A stretch of DNA of 64,000 nucleotides from Deltaproteobacteria bacterium (lineage in GTDB: Bacteria > Myxococcota > XYA12-FULL-58-9), in the NCBI GenBank assembly GCA_016218825.1, contig JACRCV010000101.1, positions 1-64,000 on the forward strand. Direction: 5' to 3'. Positions within the stretch are counted from its first letter, which is position 1. The number at the start of each line of letters is the position of its first letter. Shown here in pieces: positions 8,778 through 19,088 of this stretch. The notes under the pieces are model-generated. The model was not told where the DNA came from, ran no database searches, and saw nothing but the letters and a program-made list of their open reading frames with translations. The position numbers were made by a program, and so were the translations under genes.

Positions 8778-10814
8778 ATGCGGAATCCCTGGGCTTGGGT
8801 CTGGTCCGTGGCGTTCGCGGCCTGCAGCGGAGGGGTCCCTGGGCTCGGCCCGGGCGCGGACGGCGCGGTCAAGGGCCCCGACGGGGCGCTCCCGGACGCC
8901 TCCGACGACCAGAGCCTCGCCCCGGATCGCGCGCCGCCTCCGCAGGGCGAGCCCGTGGCGCTCTGGAGGCTCCCCCGTGAGCTCCGGCAGGATTTCTCCC
9001 TCCCGTGGCCCAACGACCTCCTGCGGGAGGCCTCCGGGCGCGTGGACCTGGAGGTGCTCCCCAACGAGAACGACAACACCATCGTGAGGCAGTACGTCCG
9101 TCAGTTCGATGGGCGCCTGGAGGGCTTCTCCACCGTGGGGGCGGTGTACCTTCGCTTCGGGCGGGACCTCGACCCGGCCACGCTCCCCTCGCCCGAGCGG
9201 TCGCGCTCGCCGGAGGCCAGCGTGCAGCTCGTGGACGTGGACCCGGCCTCGCGGGATCGCGGCCAGCGCGTGCCGATCCAATGGCACTTCCGCGTGAGCC
9301 CTACGGCCTACTGGCCTGCGCGCACGCTGGCCGTCGCGCCGGTCTTCGGGTTCCCCCTGCGACCGTCCACGCGCTACGCCCTGGTGGTCACCCGCGAGGC
9401 CCGCGCCACCGGCGGCGTGTCCCTACGCCGCGATGAAGACCTGGAGCGCGTGCTCGGCGCCGACGGCAGCGACCCGCTCCTGGATCGGGCCCGCACCCTC
9501 TACGCCCCGGCGCTGGCGGAGCTCGCCCGCGCGGGCGTCGCGCGGGAGGCGATCTTGTCCCTCGCGGTGTTCACCACCCAGGACCCCACTCGGGACTTCT
9601 TCCTCGCCGCGGACTGGCTCCGGCGCAGCGGGCCCACCCCCGAGCTCCTGGATGTGGCCGAGGGCCTCGGCAGCGACAACTACCGCTATTTCCGCGGCCA
9701 CTACGGGCCCAACCCGGTCTTTCAAGATGGAGCCCCGCCGTACACCGAAGCGGGCTCCGGGGGCTTCGTGCCAGGCCCCGACGGGGTGCCCACGGTGCGC
9801 GGGATGCAGAACATCCGCTTCGCCCTCACGATCCCTCGGAGGACCAGTCCCCCGCGGGGCTACCCCCTGGCGGTGTACGCCCACGGCACCGGAGGCAACG
9901 CCGAGAGCTTCATCACCGACGGCACCGCGGACGCCCTGGCCTCGCAGGGCGTGGCGGCGCTCGGCTTCGACCAGATCTTCCATGGTGAGCGCATGGCGCC
10001 GGGGGCCACGCCCGACGTGGCCTTCTTCAATTTCACCAACCCCTCCGCGGGCCGCACCAACAACCAGCAGGCGGGCCTGGACCTGGTGCAGTGCGGGAGG
10101 CTCGTCCCGAGGCTCGAGGTGCCCGTGAGGGGTGAGGGCGGCACCATGTCCGTCGCACGCTTCGACGCCACGCGGCTGTCGTTCTTCGGCCACTCCCAGG
10201 GGGGGCTCAACGGGCCCCTGTGGCTCGCCGCGGATGACAGCCCGAGGGCCGCGGTGCTCTCCGGCGCGGGCGCCGCCCTGGTGCTCTCCATCGTCCTCAA
10301 GACGCGGCCGGTGGACATCCCACGGCTGGTGTCCTCGGCCCTGGGCACCAGCAGCGATGAGTTCAACACCTTCCACCCGGTGCTCACCCTGGCCCAGCTC
10401 ATCGCCGATCCGTCGGACCCCATCAACTACGCCCGCAGGATCGTCACGGAGCCGCGCGAGGGCGTGCGCCCCCACCACGTCTTCCAGACCCAGGGCTTCA
10501 TCGACCGCTTCGCTCCGCCCCCCACCATCGCCGCCCTGGCCCTGGCCATCGGGCTGCCGTTGGTGACGCCCACCCCCCACCCGGAGCCCGCCTACGCGCT
10601 CCTGGGGCTCCCGCCCGCGACCCTCCCCGTGCGCGCAAACCTCGCCCAGAGCGCCTTCTCCGGCGCCTGGATGCAGTTCGACGCGCCGTCAGGGCGGGAC
10701 GGCCACTTCGTGGTCTTCGATGTCCCCGCCGCGAGGCTCCGGGCCGCGCGCGTCCTCGGCTCCGCCGCCACGGACCCCGAAGGGGTCCCCACGGTCCCCG
10801 CCATGGTGCCTTGA
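8778..10814 (+). CDS. Secreted lipoprotein with an alpha/beta-hydrolase domain
   Basis: 678 residues from the ATG at 8778, chosen because it gives a clean lipoprotein signal (MRNPWAWVWSVAFAAC). After an Asp/Pro-rich linker there is a beta-rich N-terminal region (~70-250) resembling bacterial Ig-like fold domains. An alpha/beta-hydrolase core follows: LAVYAHGTGGNAESF forms the oxyanion region and FFGHSQGG the nucleophile elbow with the catalytic Ser. A late GRDGHFVVFD supplies a plausible catalytic His. It is probably an extracellular esterase, lipase or peptidase-like enzyme; the substrate is unknown. A small gene follows after 51 bases on the same strand. Confidence 0.8.
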   Translation: MRNPWAWVWSVAFAACSGGVPGLGPGADGAVKGPDGALPDASDDQSLAPDRAPPPQGEPVALWRLPRELRQDFSLPWPNDLLREASGRVDLEVLPNENDNTIVRQYVRQFDGRLEGFSTVGAVYLRFGRDLDPATLPSPERSRSPEASVQLVDVDPASRDRGQRVPIQWHFRVSPTAYWPARTLAVAPVFGFPLRPSTRYALVVTREARATGGVSLRRDEDLERVLGADGSDPLLDRARTLYAPALAELARAGVAREAILSLAVFTTQDPTRDFFLAADWLRRSGPTPELLDVAEGLGSDNYRYFRGHYGPNPVFQDGAPPYTEAGSGGFVPGPDGVPTVRGMQNIRFALTIPRRTSPPRGYPLAVYAHGTGGNAESFITDGTADALASQGVAALGFDQIFHGERMAPGATPDVAFFNFTNPSAGRTNNQQAGLDLVQCGRLVPRLEVPVRGEGGTMSVARFDATRLSFFGHSQGGLNGPLWLAADDSPRAAVLSGAGAALVLSIVLKTRPVDIPRLVSSALGTSSDEFNTFHPVLTLAQLIADPSDPINYARRIVTEPREGVRPHHVFQTQGFIDRFAPPPTIAALALAIGLPLVTPTPHPEPAYALLGLPPATLPVRANLAQSAFSGAWMQFDAPSGRDGHFVVFDVPAARLRAARVLGSAATDPEGVPTVPAMVP

Positions 10815-10865
10815 CGCTTCACACCGTCGCGGGATTTTCCTAGTATCCATCGCAGAGGGCGCGCC

Positions 10866-11225
10866 ATGGCCTTGAGCCTCCACTCGGAATATCTCCTGGG
10901 ATTCCTCGCCGGGGCCAAGAGCCTCCAGGTGCCCGACGTCGTGCCCTTCGCCCTGGCCGGGGCCCAGGACTCGCCGCAGACCAAGGCCCTCTTGAAGGCC
11001 CTGGCCCTCGGCATGGCCGACGGTCGCCGGGGACGCGCCCTGCGCGAGGCCCACGAGGTGCGAATGCACGTCCTGGCCCTGATGACCCGCGACGGAAAGG
11101 CCGCAGGACGCCGCTCGGGGCTCCACGCCTCGGAGCCCCCGGAGACCGACCTCTCCAACCGCGAGGCCCAGGAGCTGGGCTTCCAGCTCGAGAGCTTCAT
11201 CCAGGACGCCTCACAGATCGGGTAG
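10866..11225 (+). CDS. Conserved-looking hypothetical protein
   Basis: 119 residues, mostly helical, without signal peptide or membrane segment (MALSLHSEYLLGFLAGAKSL). No motif is recognised. The ATG lies after GAGGGCGCGCC, which contains a usable purine-rich ribosome site. The 3' end overlaps the end of the convergent lipoprotein gene by 15 bases. Reading-frame length and GC-rich third positions match the neighbours, so it is likely real, but nothing here shows its role. Confidence 0.6.
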   Translation: MALSLHSEYLLGFLAGAKSLQVPDVVPFALAGAQDSPQTKALLKALALGMADGRRGRALREAHEVRMHVLALMTRDGKAAGRRSGLHASEPPETDLSNREAQELGFQLESFIQDASQIG

Positions 11226-12881
11226 CGGGCCCGTCCACCCGAGGAGCATGAGCTCTCGCTCCGAGGGCTCCACCCGCGCCTCCAGGGTCACGCTCTCGGC
11301 CTCCCGGCCACACCGCGAGAGGGTCGCCACGCCCTCGCCGGTCGCCCGGTCCGGGGCGGTTCCCTGGGCTCCCCGGACCTCCAGGGTCACCCAGGGCGAG
11401 CCCCTGCCTGCCACCAGGGTCCAGCGGGCGCACTGCCCCGCCGGGCGCTCCAGGGTCACCCTCCGCACGCCTCCCGTCGAGGGCTGGAGCCTAGAGGGAG
11501 GCTGCTCCCTCCAGCGCCCGGAGGGCACCCCCCAGAGCGAGGCCCAGACGTTGGAGAGGAGCTCCGGCTCCAGCCCCGAGGACCACCCCGGAGCCGTGGT
11601 CGCGGTGAACACCTGGAGCACCCCGGGGCCCGTCCCGCTGTCCGCCACCAGCACCGCCCGGAGGGCGGCCGTCGGCCCGCAGGACACCGCCACGGAGGTC
11701 CCATCGCGGGTGGAGCCCCGGGCGACCACGGCGCCATCGTCCGTGGTGAGCTCCACCCTCACCCGACCGAGGTTTGGTCCAGAGGAGACCGACACCGCCG
11801 TACATCCCCGTACAGGGACCGACACGGACCGTTCCCGGACCTCTCCCGGGGCGAAATGGAGGCTCTCGCGCGGGTTTGCCGGTTGGAAGCCCAGGGCCGA
11901 GAGGGCGCTGGCGGCGCTCTGGGCGGCCTCCGAGGGGGAGCGGGTGGAGCTCTGGCCGTGGAGGCGCTCGCCGAGCCACAGGGCGTTGGTGCCCCCGAGG
12001 GTGGCGGCGTCGGCGGTGTAGGTCTGCACGAGCACCAGGCCCCTCCCGGGGCGGGCTCGCACCTCGACGGAGAGCGTGGACGGTGTGGTCGGGCAGAGCT
12101 GCGCGAAGGCATCGCGCTCGGGGCGCACGTCCCTCACGAGGGCCTGGCCCTCGGGGTCGTAGAGCACCAGGTCCGCGTCGGTGATGTCCCCGTCGGCGAG
12201 GGCCGCGAGGGTGTAGCACCGGTCCGGGGTGACCTGGAGCGGCAGGCGCACGGCGCCCGGCGCCTCGAAGTCCGCGCGGGAGGCGTCCCCCGAGGGCGTG
12301 AAGCCCCGGCGGGCGATGCCGTCACGGAGGTCCGTGAGGCGCCGCTCCAGGCCGCTGCCCGCGGGGCCACCGGTGCCGAGGGTGCCCGGGTGCCCTCCCA
12401 CCGCGCGGGCGATGGCGTCGAGCCCCGGGCGGTCCGTAAGAAAGGTCGCCACGGCGAAGGCCCCCTGACCCTCGAAGGCCTCCAGCACGTGGTACACGCG
12501 ACGGTTCTCCGAGGCGCAGAGCTGCACCGTGGGGTGGGCGTCGGTCTCGATGTCCTCCACCAGGAGGTCGCCTCCGGGGTCAAAGAGGTGAGCGTCCAGG
12601 TCCCTCACGCCCGGAGAGGCTACGGAAACCACCGAGAGGCAGCGCCCCGCGGGGACCTCCAGCGCCGTGGTCACGCCGATGCCCCGGGTGAGGTACCCGC
12701 GCCGAGCCACCCCCAGCGGGGTCACCGTGGGAGAAGCGAGCTGCCGCGAGAGCTCCGCGAGGCGGCGGTCGATGGGGGTCTCCAGGGACGGCGGGGCTGC
12801 GGCGGTCTGCGACGGAGCCGCGTTCCCCGCGGAGCGACACGCCAGCGCCACACATACGACAGAGAGCCAACGACTGCTCAC
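11211..12881 (-). CDS. Lipoprotein with repeated beta-sandwich domains
   Basis: 556 residues, lipoprotein signal (SVVCVALAC). It contains about four copies of a ~100-residue beta-sandwich unit in which a Cys near the first strand (GRCLSVVSVASP, DRCYTLAALADG, GCTAVSVSSGPN, GQCARWTLVAGR) is matched by a second Cys some 60 residues later (TVQLCASENR, AQLCPTTPST). The unit DLDAHLFDPGGDLLVED is the most regular part. The fold resembles pre-peptidase or C2-like binding domains. The gene overlaps the stop of the upstream paralogue by 4 bases (GTGA), so the two are probably translated together. No enzymatic motif is visible; a surface binding role is a guess. Confidence 0.75.
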   Translation of the reverse strand: MSSRWLSVVCVALACRSAGNAAPSQTAAAPPSLETPIDRRLAELSRQLASPTVTPLGVARRGYLTRGIGVTTALEVPAGRCLSVVSVASPGVRDLDAHLFDPGGDLLVEDIETDAHPTVQLCASENRRVYHVLEAFEGQGAFAVATFLTDRPGLDAIARAVGGHPGTLGTGGPAGSGLERRLTDLRDGIARRGFTPSGDASRADFEAPGAVRLPLQVTPDRCYTLAALADGDITDADLVLYDPEGQALVRDVRPERDAFAQLCPTTPSTLSVEVRARPGRGLVLVQTYTADAATLGGTNALWLGERLHGQSSTRSPSEAAQSAASALSALGFQPANPRESLHFAPGEVRERSVSVPVRGCTAVSVSSGPNLGRVRVELTTDDGAVVARGSTRDGTSVAVSCGPTAALRAVLVADSGTGPGVLQVFTATTAPGWSSGLEPELLSNVWASLWGVPSGRWREQPPSRLQPSTGGVRRVTLERPAGQCARWTLVAGRGSPWVTLEVRGAQGTAPDRATGEGVATLSRCGREAESVTLEARVEPSERELMLLGWTGPLPDL

Positions 12882-14194
12882 GGTGTGTCCCTGCTTTCAA
12901 AAGCGACAAAGACAAAATCCCCTCGGCCCCCGGCGGGTCTCACGGACACCGTGACCCTCTCGGTCCTCCGGGCGCAGTGGAAGACCTGGGCCCTCTCGCG
13001 CTCGCCGGTGTCCGCGCCCAGCACCGCGCCCGACGGGTCCGAGGCCCAGAGCTCCACGCCCCCGTTGCGCTCGCCCGCGGTGGCGCCGAAGAGGTAGCAG
13101 CGGCCCTCGCGTACGGTGTACGCGCGGGTGCTGGTGGCGCTGCCCCAGCTCTGCCCTCGGAGCGCGGGCCCCAGGGGCGCCAGGCCCCTCCTCCATGCGA
13201 GCACCCCGAGCTCCAGGGCCCTGGCCCTCGCGGGCCCCGAGAGGTCCTCGGGAATCTCTACATGGCCCTCTTCGATCTCGTGCACACCGAGGGCCCACTG
13301 GCCGCTGCCGGCGTACATCACCACCTCGACGGTGTGGGGTCCGCTCTGGTCGGGGCAGAGCCTCACCGCGGGGTGGGCGTCGGTGGCCAGGTCATTGCCC
13401 ACCGGTCGGCGCTCGGCGTCGTAGACCCGCAGGTCCAGGTCGTCCACGGTCTCGCTCCCGGCGCCCAGGATCACGTAGCACCGGCCCTCCTCCAGGGTCA
13501 CCTGCCGCGAGAGCGACTGCCTGCGCTCCAGCACCCCGTGCTGCACGGTGCCCACCGGGGTATAGCCCTCCCCGAGGCGCGCCGAGGCCCTGGCCAGGGC
13601 GTCCTCGGCGCTCACCCCGGCGGGGTCCCGGCCCAGGTCCACCCGCGGCGAGCGGGCCCCGAGGATCCCCGTGGATGCCCTGGGTCCCAAAACGTCCTCC
13701 AGCGCGGGAGGCACCACCGGCGCGTCCACCAGCACCCCGACGGCCACCTCGCCGCCACCCTGGGTCGCGTCCACCACCACCGAGAGGGTCTCCGGCCGCG
13801 ACGGGCACACCCTGGCGTAGGGGTGGGCGTCCGGGCGGTTGTCTCGCCCGAGCTCCACTCCGGAGGCGTTCATCACCGACAGGTTCAGGTCGTCCACCCC
13901 TTCGCGTCCCACGCCCACGAAGCCCACGCACCGCGGCTCCGCGAGGGTCACCGTGAACACCGCCGGGTGCTCCCCGCGCACGAAGCCCACGAAGCGCTCC
14001 GCAAGCGGCGTCGCCCCCCGCACGTGAAAGGCTTCGAGCACACGCTGGAAGCGCGCCTCCAACGCCGCCGTGGGCTCCAGCACCGCCGAAGGTGTGACGT
14101 GGGTGGACGTCGGTGAATGTAGGGAGTTGTGCTGGGTTGTCCTACAACCCAGGAGCATCACCGCGGCGGTGGTGGCGACCTGGAGAGCGCGCAC
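12878..14194 (-). CDS. Lipoprotein paralogue with repeated beta-sandwich domains
   Basis: 438 residues from a GTG at 14194, 14 bases downstream of the kinase stop, chosen because it gives a short signal with lipobox (MRALQVATTAAVMLLGC). Three beta-sandwich units follow, with the same signature as the downstream paralogue: EPRCVGFVGVGREGVDDLNL, GRCYVILGAGSETVDDLDL and GRCYLFGATAGERNGGVEL. Each is followed by a DAHPxxRxCP-type motif or a weaker version of it. The two genes clearly arose by duplication. They sit in one operon with a Ser/Thr kinase upstream, so a signalling or surface-sensing role is possible but unproven. An alternative ATT start further upstream cannot be excluded. Confidence 0.7.
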   Translation of the reverse strand: MRALQVATTAAVMLLGCRTTQHNSLHSPTSTHVTPSAVLEPTAALEARFQRVLEAFHVRGATPLAERFVGFVRGEHPAVFTVTLAEPRCVGFVGVGREGVDDLNLSVMNASGVELGRDNRPDAHPYARVCPSRPETLSVVVDATQGGGEVAVGVLVDAPVVPPALEDVLGPRASTGILGARSPRVDLGRDPAGVSAEDALARASARLGEGYTPVGTVQHGVLERRQSLSRQVTLEEGRCYVILGAGSETVDDLDLRVYDAERRPVGNDLATDAHPAVRLCPDQSGPHTVEVVMYAGSGQWALGVHEIEEGHVEIPEDLSGPARARALELGVLAWRRGLAPLGPALRGQSWGSATSTRAYTVREGRCYLFGATAGERNGGVELWASDPSGAVLGADTGERERAQVFHCARRTERVTVSVRPAGGRGDFVFVAFESRDTP

Positions 14195-14207
14195 GAAGCG
14201 GTGAATA

Positions 14208-15800
14208 CTAACACCCCTGGTCCGGCGCGGGAGGGGCCCCGAGGAGCTCCTGGAGCGCTCCGAGGCGCTGGGCGAGGAGGGCGCACGCGGCCTCCAGCTC
14301 GGCCCCGTGGGCGCCCAGGGCGAGCCTGAGGGCCGACAGCTCGCGCTCCCGGGCCTCTTCGTGCTGCAGGAGCCGCTGGCGCAGCGCGGCCCTCTGGGCG
14401 GAGAGGTCTTCGAGGGTGAGGCGCTGCGCGCGGAGGGCCTCGCGGGCGGTGCGCTCCTGGTCTCGAAGGGCCTTCCAGGCCAGGGCCTGCTGCCCCGCGG
14501 AGGCAGAGTCCGGGGCGGCCCCGAAGGCCGTGAGGTGCTCCTCGACGCGGGCCTTGAGCGCCCGGAGGCCCTGGGCCCCCTCGGAGAGCTCGCCGTTGAG
14601 GGTAGCCTGCTCCAGCCCGAGCGCCTCCAGGGCGTGGGACAGGCGCTCCAGGGCCTCGTCGCTCCAGGCCTCGCGCCGGGCGAGCTCCAGGGTCTCCTCC
14701 TCCAGGGTCTGGGCGAGCGCTTCGGCCTCGCCGAGGGCGTCCTCCAGGGACTTTCTTCGGGCTTCGAGGTCGGGCGCTCGGCACCTCGCGAGGAGCGCCC
14801 GGGCGTGGGGTCTCCAGGCCTCCAGGGCGGAGAGCTCCGGTGGGGTCCCGCGGGCCCTGGGGCGCAGGGAAAACTCACCGGAGGGCTCTTCGGGCAGCCC
14901 CGGGAGGATGGCCGTGAGGGCCTTGACCAGGTGCCAGGCGTCCCTCGGGCGCCCGGACGGGACCTTGGCCAGGAGCGACGCCACCAGGGCGCGCAGCGCC
15001 GCGGGGAGCGCCTCCCCCAGCGCCGGAGGCGGCGCCGACGCATGCTGGACGATCACCTCCGGCGCGGTCCCCTGGAAGGGCAGGGCCCCGGTGAGCATCT
15101 CGAAGAGCACCACGCCGAGGGCGTACAGGTCGCTCGACGGGACGCTGTCCTGCCCTCGGGCCATCTCCGGCGAGAGGTACTCCGGGGTGCCCACCACGCT
15201 CCCGAGGGAGGTGAGCCTCGCCTCCGAGCGCACGAAGGCCAGGCCGAAGTCCAGGACCTTCACGGTGACGGCGCCGTCGGCGTCGGCCGCGAGGAAGAGG
15301 TTCTCGGGCTTGATGTCCCGGTGGACCACCCCGGCCTCGTGGGCGTGGGCCAGGGCCTCGGACACCTGCAGGGCGTACCGCACGGCCTCCCTGGGCGGCA
15401 GGGCGCCCTTCACGAGGCGCTCTGCGAGGGCCACGCCCTGGAGGAGCTCCAGCGCGAGGAACACGTCCCCGCCGTCCTCTCCGACCTCGAAGACGGCCAC
15501 GACGTTGCGGTGCCGCAGCCTCCCCATGGCGCGGCCCTCGCGGAGGAACCTCTCACGCTGAAGGGGCTCCGCGACCAGGCTTGGGGCGAGCACCTTCAGG
15601 GCGACGTCCCGGCGGCGGGCCTCGTGGCGGGCGCGGTACACCGTGGCCATGCCGCCCGCGCCGATGCGCTCCAGCACGCGGTAGCGCCCGCCCACCAGCG
15701 CCCCGAGCCGGGGGTCATCCAGCGGCGCCAGCGGGTCCCCGTCCAGCGGGCAGCGGTCGGCGTCCGCGAAGCGCTGGTGGCAGCGCGGGCAGTACCTCAC
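14208..15800 (-). CDS. Eukaryotic-type serine/threonine protein kinase with zinc ribbon and coiled coil
   Basis: 530 residues. The N-terminus has a treble-clef-like zinc ribbon (CPRCHQRFADADRCPLDG). The kinase domain spans ~40-300: glycine loop GAGGMATVY, lysine ALKVL, catalytic loop HRDIKPENLFL, DFG motif DFGLAF and GTPEYLSPEM in the activation segment. All key residues are present, so it should be active. No membrane segment follows. Residues ~330-520 are a long Ala/Leu/Glu/Arg coiled coil. Such kinases are abundant in myxobacteria. It overlaps the end of the Alpha-E gene upstream by 4 bases and precedes two lipoprotein paralogues, so all may share an operon. Confidence 0.9.
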   Translation of the reverse strand: MRYCPRCHQRFADADRCPLDGDPLAPLDDPRLGALVGGRYRVLERIGAGGMATVYRARHEARRRDVALKVLAPSLVAEPLQRERFLREGRAMGRLRHRNVVAVFEVGEDGGDVFLALELLQGVALAERLVKGALPPREAVRYALQVSEALAHAHEAGVVHRDIKPENLFLAADADGAVTVKVLDFGLAFVRSEARLTSLGSVVGTPEYLSPEMARGQDSVPSSDLYALGVVLFEMLTGALPFQGTAPEVIVQHASAPPPALGEALPAALRALVASLLAKVPSGRPRDAWHLVKALTAILPGLPEEPSGEFSLRPRARGTPPELSALEAWRPHARALLARCRAPDLEARRKSLEDALGEAEALAQTLEEETLELARREAWSDEALERLSHALEALGLEQATLNGELSEGAQGLRALKARVEEHLTAFGAAPDSASAGQQALAWKALRDQERTAREALRAQRLTLEDLSAQRAALRQRLLQHEEARERELSALRLALGAHGAELEAACALLAQRLGALQELLGAPPAPDQGC

Positions 15801-16759
15801 ACCGGGCCTTGCCCGAAGAACTCCCGAGCGATGTCCGAGCCCACCCGCGCGGCTTCATCCACCACGTGGGTGAGCCTCTCGTGGAGGAGCCTCGTCTCGA
15901 AGGGCTCCCTGGGGAGCACCCCGAGCCACCCGTCGAGGGTCCCGAGGCGCGCCACCGAGTCCTGGCCCGGGAGGCCGGCGTCCTCCGGCGGGCGGATGGC
16001 CTCCAGGCGCTCCCGGGCGTTGTGCACGGCGTACCTCACGCTCCGCGGGAAGCGCGGCTCCAGCATCAGGAACGCCGCCACGGCCTCGCCGTTGACCAGC
16101 CCGTGGTGGCGCTTCATGAAGGGCTCGTAGCCCGAGCATGCCCGCAGGAGCCCGAGCCAAAGGGCCGTCTCCACCACGTCGTGGCGCTGCTCCAGGGCCG
16201 TGAACAGGTGGTGGTGCACGTCGAGGATGCGCGCGGTCTGGCCGCCCCGCTCGAGGTTCACGCCCAGGCGCATGAACTCCAACGGCTCGTCGTGGAGCAT
16301 GGTGCTGCGCAGGTGCCCGAGGCAAAGCTGGGCGAGGTTCCTCACCTGGCGGTAGAAGCCGTAGCGGTCCTGCTCGAAGGCCTCGCGGCTCCTGGGGCCG
16401 TCCACCCACAGGTGCAGCTCGTTCACGGTCTCCCACGCCTCCAGGGACACCACCTCGCGGATGCTCCGGGCGTTGAGCCTCGCGGCCCCTACGGTGCAAC
16501 GGATGGACACCGGGGACTCCCCGTCCCAGGTGAGGTACCGCTGCACGGCCTCGCCGTCGGCCAGGGCCTCGGGCCCAAAGCGCGCGGTGAAGGGCTCCTC
16601 CTCGCCCGAGACGATCACCACCGGGTGCCAGGTCTGTCCTGGGGTGAGTCCTGCGTCCGTGGCCAGGTGCGAGGTCACCCCGAGCACCCTCGCGGTGCTC
16701 TCGGCCCTCTCCAGGTAGCGCCCGAACCAGAAGCAGTGCTCGGCCACGCGGGAGATCAC
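15797..16759 (-). CDS. Alpha-E domain protein
   Basis: 320 residues from a GTG overlapping the upstream stop (GTGA). The first residues, [20 protein letters not shown], match the characteristic opening of the Alpha-E family (previously DUF403). Its members are all-helical and are almost always encoded next to a circularly permuted ATP-grasp protein, as here. Later features include [21 protein letters not shown]-like text (from [13 protein letters not shown]) and [11 protein letters not shown]. The pair is thought to make or ligate a peptide-like product, often with a transglutaminase, but none is seen nearby. The role is therefore only partly defined. Confidence 0.88.
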   Translation of the reverse strand: MISRVAEHCFWFGRYLERAESTARVLGVTSHLATDAGLTPGQTWHPVVIVSGEEEPFTARFGPEALADGEAVQRYLTWDGESPVSIRCTVGAARLNARSIREVVSLEAWETVNELHLWVDGPRSREAFEQDRYGFYRQVRNLAQLCLGHLRSTMLHDEPLEFMRLGVNLERGGQTARILDVHHHLFTALEQRHDVVETALWLGLLRACSGYEPFMKRHHGLVNGEAVAAFLMLEPRFPRSVRYAVHNARERLEAIRPPEDAGLPGQDSVARLGTLDGWLGVLPREPFETRLLHERLTHVVDEAARVGSDIAREFFGQGPV

Positions 16760-18219
16760 GGCGCCTCCTTCTGGACCCAGGTGTCCTTGGAGCCACCGCC
16801 CTGGCTGGAGTTCACAATGTACGAGCCCTCCACCAGCGCCACCCGCGTGAGCCCCCCCGGGAGCACCCAGGGCCCCGCGCGACCGGTGAGTATGTACGGC
16901 CTCAGGTCCACCCTCCGAGGCTCCACGCAGCCCCGGTCCGCGATCCACGTGGGACACGTGGACAGCTCCAGCCTCCGCTGGGCGATGTACTTCCGAGGCT
17001 CCGCGAGGATCCTGCGACGAAACTCCTCGCGCTCGGCGAGCGTACTCTGGGGTCCCATCAACATCCCATAACCCCCCGCCTCGTCCACCGCCTTGACAAC
17101 CAGTTCTTCAATGTTTTCCAATACATACGCACAGTCGTCGGGGGTGTTGCACACCCAGGTCTGGAGCTGCTCCAGCTTCGGCTCCTCGCCCAGGTAATAG
17201 CGCACCATGTGCGGGACGAAGGCATAGACCGCCTTGTCGTCGGCGACGCCATTGCCCAGGGCGTTGACGAGGGAGACATTCCCTCGGGCGTAGGCGCGCA
17301 CCAGGCCTTTGACGCCCAGCATGCTGTCCGGGCGAAAGACCTCGGGGTCGAGGTAGGCCTCATCGGTCCTGCGGTAGATCACATCGACCTGGCGGGGGCC
17401 TCGGGTGGTGCGGACAAAGACCTTGTCGTCGTCCACGAAGAGGTCCGGGGCCTGGACCAGCTCGATGCCCATGGTGCGCGCCAGGAAGCTGTGCTCGAAG
17501 TACGCGCTGTTGTAAGGCCCCGGGGTGAGCACCGCGAGGGACGGGTCCCGGGCCCTCGCAGGAGCGACGGAGGCGAGGGTCTCCGCGAGGCGCGTGGGGT
17601 AGTGGTCCACGGGCTGCACCCGGGCGAGGTCCAGGGCCTGGGGCAGGAGCCTCTTGGTGGCCCGGCGGTTCTCCAGCACGTAGGACACTCCCGAGGGGGT
17701 GCGGAGGTTGTCTTCGAGCACCCTCCAGGTGCCCTCGGGGTCTCGCACGAGGTCGATCCCGGCGATGTGCACGCGGACGCCTCCGGCGGGGCGCACGCCG
17801 TGGAGGGCGGGGAGGTAGTGCTTCGCGCCCAGGACGAGCTCCGCGGGGACGACCTTGTCCTTCAGGATCTTCTGGTCGCCGTAGACGTCGTCCAGGAAGA
17901 GGTTCAGGGCCGTGACGCGCTGGACGAGGCCGGCCTCCAGGCGCGCCCAGTCGGGGGCGGAGACCACCCTGGGGATCAGGCAGAAGGGGAAGATCTTCTC
18001 CGTGCCCCGCTGGTCGGAGTACACCGAAAAGGTCACGCCTTGATTGAACAGCGCCAGCTCCGCCAGGGCCTGACACCGGGCGAAGCCCTCGGTCCCGCGG
18101 GAGCTCAGGTGCTCCAGCGCCGCGCGGAAGGGCTCCCGCGGGCGCCCGGAGGCGTCAAGGAGCTCGTCGTAGACGCCCGGGAGGGGCAGTGTGCCCTCGA
18201 AGAGGCCGCTGGCTTCCAT
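16756..18219 (-). CDS. Circularly permuted ATP-grasp type 2 protein
   Basis: 487 residues, normal for the DUF404/DUF407 (CP_ATPgrasp_2) family. Recognisable stretches are [38 protein letters not shown] and [13 protein letters not shown], followed by [23 protein letters not shown]-grasp enzymes form amide bonds through acyl-phosphates. This subfamily acts with the adjacent Alpha-E partner in a poorly understood ligation. The ATG at 18219 lies only 32 bases from the divergently transcribed hydrolase gene. The 4-base overlap with the Alpha-E gene supports coexpression. Confidence 0.9.
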   Translation of the reverse strand: MEASGLFEGTLPLPGVYDELLDASGRPREPFRAALEHLSSRGTEGFARCQALAELALFNQGVTFSVYSDQRGTEKIFPFCLIPRVVSAPDWARLEAGLVQRVTALNLFLDDVYGDQKILKDKVVPAELVLGAKHYLPALHGVRPAGGVRVHIAGIDLVRDPEGTWRVLEDNLRTPSGVSYVLENRRATKRLLPQALDLARVQPVDHYPTRLAETLASVAPARARDPSLAVLTPGPYNSAYFEHSFLARTMGIELVQAPDLFVDDDKVFVRTTRGPRQVDVIYRRTDEAYLDPEVFRPDSMLGVKGLVRAYARGNVSLVNALGNGVADDKAVYAFVPHMVRYYLGEEPKLEQLQTWVCNTPDDCAYVLENIEELVVKAVDEAGGYGMLMGPQSTLAEREEFRRRILAEPRKYIAQRRLELSTCPTWIADRGCVEPRRVDLRPYILTGRAGPWVLPGGLTRVALVEGSYIVNSSQGGGSKDTWVQKEAP

Positions 18220-18251
18220 GGGTTGCCGCGCGAGTGTAGATTCCTCGCGCC

Positions 18252-19088
18252 GTGCGCGTCCACCACCTTGATTGTGCCTCCATGTGTCCCTTTCCCCGGA
18301 GGCTGGTCAACGGCGACGGGGGCTACTTCGAGCGGGGGCGCATGGTGGCCCACTGCCTGCTCCTGGAGACCCCCTCCCACGGCCTCGCCCTGGTGGACAC
18401 GGGCCTGGGCGAGGACGACAAGAGGGACCCCACGGGGCGCCTGGGACGGGCCTTCACCGTGGCCACGGGGCTCGGGGGCGGCGCCTTCCACACGGCCCTG
18501 GAGCAGGTGAGGGCCCTGGGCTTCGACCCGCGGGACGTGCGCAACATCCTCGTGACGCACCTGGACCTGGACCACGCCGGGGGGCTGCCGGACTTCCCCG
18601 AGGCCACGGTGCACCTGCACGCCGACGAGCGCGACGCGGCGCTGCACCCTCGGGGCCTGGAGCGCGAGCGCTACCGACGGTGCCACTTCGCCCACGGGCC
18701 GAAATGGTCGCCGTACCCCGCGGAGGGTGAGCCCTGGAAGGGCTTTCGGTGCGTGCGCTCGCTCCCGGGGCTCCCCCCGGAGGTGCTCGCGCTCCCGTTG
18801 CCAGGGCACACCCGGGGTCACGCATGCATCGCCGTGGACTTGGGGGGCAGGTGGCTCGTCCACGGGGGCGACGCGCTCTTCCACCGGTCCATCGTGGAGC
18901 CCTCGGAGGGGCCCTTCCCGGCGGGCCTGAGGGCCTTCGAGCGCCTGGTGGCCATGGACCTTCCGAGGGTGCTGGACAACCACAAGCGCCTGCGGGAGCT
19001 GGTGAGGGAGCACCGCGAGGAGGTGACGGTGTTCAGCGCCCACGACAGCGTACAGTTCGACCGCCTGGTGGCCGCTAGAAGGTCGTGA
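18252..19088 (+). CDS. MBL-fold metallo-hydrolase
   Basis: 278 residues with the metallo-beta-lactamase metal-binding signature [10 protein letters not shown] (~97-106) and the later GHTRGH. There is also a plausible bridging Asp in VHGGDALFH and a final His in FSAHDS. The pattern and the absence of a signal peptide point to a cytoplasmic di-zinc hydrolase of the lactonase/glyoxalase-like group. Acyl-homoserine lactonase activity would be a guess. It is divergent from the ATP-grasp gene and its 3' end overlaps the convergent kinase gene by 14 bases. Confidence 0.88.
   Translation: MRVHHLDCASMCPFPRRLVNGDGGYFERGRMVAHCLLLETPSHGLALVDTGLGEDDKRDPTGRLGRAFTVATGLGGGAFHTALEQVRALGFDPRDVRNILVTHLDLDHAGGLPDFPEATVHLHADERDAALHPRGLERERYRRCHFAHGPKWSPYPAEGEPWKGFRCVRSLPGLPPEVLALPLPGHTRGHACIAVDLGGRWLVHGGDALFHRSIVEPSEGPFPAGLRAFERLVAMDLPRVLDNHKRLRELVREHREEVTVFSAHDSVQFDRLVAARRS

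Noticed and set aside
10592-11200. Minus-strand open frame over the end of the hydrolase gene
   Set aside because: Antisense of the alpha/beta-hydrolase and the small gene at 10866. Composition is not protein-like.
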